Part shown: piece after piece, positions 63,011 through 64,000 of the stretch
Layout: each line of letters opens with the position of its first letter
Position numbering within the stretch: the first letter of the stretch is position 1
Assembly (NCBI GenBank): GCA_948474755.1
Contig: CAOLHI010000554.1
Coordinates: 372,001-436,000, forward strand
Length of the DNA stretch: 64,000 bases
DNA from: Ctenosaura bakeri
Lineage: Eukaryota; Chordata; Lepidosauria; Squamata; Iguanidae
Reading direction: 5' to 3'
The notes under the pieces: generated by a model
What the model was told of the DNA's origin: nothing
Database searches by the model: none
The model's input: only the letters and a program-made list of their open reading frames with translations
Made by a program: the position numbers and the translations under genes

Positions 63011-64000
63011 AAAATAACAAGTCCTGGCTCAGGTATATGATAAATGAAGGAATGGTATTTAATTCTTGCATCTCACTTTTGAACATGACAAAGATATGTT
63101 GGGTGCAGCCCTTCTGTGAACCTGTATTTCACATGTAATAGTCAGGCTAGCAGAGCTATCTAGTCCTATGCCTTTAATTGGCTTTTCCTGTGGGTTTAAT
63201 GGTCTGGACATGTCCACTGATGATGGGGCATTTTAAATGCTCTGGAAAGGTGAATGCACAGAATAAGCTGCTATTTCAGGTGTAAGTCACTGCAATTCCC
63301 CCCACCTCACCTCCATAGACAGCAACTTCAAAGAACCACCACATAATGGGATGTCCCACGACTCTAGCTCTTCAAGTTGATGAGGAGAGACAACCTCCTC
63401 CAGCTTCCTCAAGTTGCCCGTTCCATGAATGAGTTTCAGTTTTTCATGTTTGGAGAAGCAAGCCAACCAGTTATGAGCTATGTTCCTGCTCCTCTCTCCT
63501 GTCCCAGATTTTACTGCCCCTTTGTGCTTAAGGCCAGTTGTAGGAGTCTGGCCACTTTGTTTATAGCAGCAATGATATTTGTTGAAAGAAGTTACCTTAC
63601 CTGTCTAAATTAAGGATGCAGTGATTAGGCCACTAATGTCAGGGGAAACTAACTGGTGGACCCAGCTGATCTTGCAAATTACAGAGCAATTTGTCATCTT
63701 GGAGAAGGTGACAGAATAGTGGCAGCATGACTCCAGGCAATCTTACCTGATGCAGATTACTAAAATCAGGGATGTTGGAATGCACAGCCCTCCCATCAGC
63801 TCACACCAGCACAGCTAATGTTCAAGGATAATGGATGATACAGTCAAAGATCATCTGAAGGTTTCCCACTCCTGACCTATAAACTTATCTATCATGTTTT
63901 GTCACTAGCTATTGGACTGAAACTAACTCAGTTGTCTGGGCAATGCTATACATTGGGGTAACAGGGATGTACAACCCTACTAACTCTCCTGGATTTCTCA
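63011..64000. other. Upstream GREB1 intron, little recognised
   Basis: 63770-63880 carries the "ctcccatcag...ggataatggatgatac" dispersed repeat. No coding exon was found. Confidence 0.4.

Noticed and set aside
59486..64000. Search for upstream GREB1 exons encoding the N-terminus
   Set aside because: No minus-strand segment with plausible splice sites matched the expected N-terminal residues; they must lie beyond the window.

Overview
This is vertebrate nuclear DNA, AT-rich, with long introns and about half interspersed repeat. The repeats point to a squamate reptile, most likely a lizard. They include CR1 LINEs ending in ATTCTATGA repeats, a BovB/RTE LINE 3' end, tRNA-derived SINEs with (ACA)n tails, a 5S-rRNA-like SINE, L1 and other LINE tails, palindromic MITEs, hAT- and Harbinger-like elements, and solo ERV LTRs. 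No bacterial, organellar or CRISPR sequence is present.

The window holds one recognisable protein-coding gene, GREB1 (growth regulating estrogen receptor binding 1), on the minus strand. I could join 29 coding exons from 59485 down to the stop codon at 12868-12870. Every junction has AG/GT splice signals and every codon phase is compatible. Together they encode about 1778 residues with no internal stop noticed. The first roughly 150 residues, the 5'UTR and the promoter lie beyond 64000. I judged GREB1 rather than GREB1L from residues in the first exons ([20 protein letters not shown]) and from the GRHI C-terminus, comparing with remembered human proteins.

Layout: 1-12400 is the region downstream of GREB1, made of repeats and unrecognised sequence, with no second gene that I can support. 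12400-12867 is probable GREB1 3'UTR. 12868-59485 is the GREB1 exon/intron body. 59486-64000 is upstream intron with SINE, LINE and DNA-transposon copies.

The most interesting signals are repeats touching GREB1 splice sites. A GAT/AAT microsatellite replaces the pyrimidine tract at the acceptor of exon 21. An antisense L1 fragment lies against the acceptor of exon 4. A nine-glycine codon repeat starts exon 5. A pyrimidine-rich microsatellite follows the weak donor of exon 3. Three solo LTRs with matching TGTTAC/GTAACA termini sit in the introns. I saw no wholly new multi-gene system.
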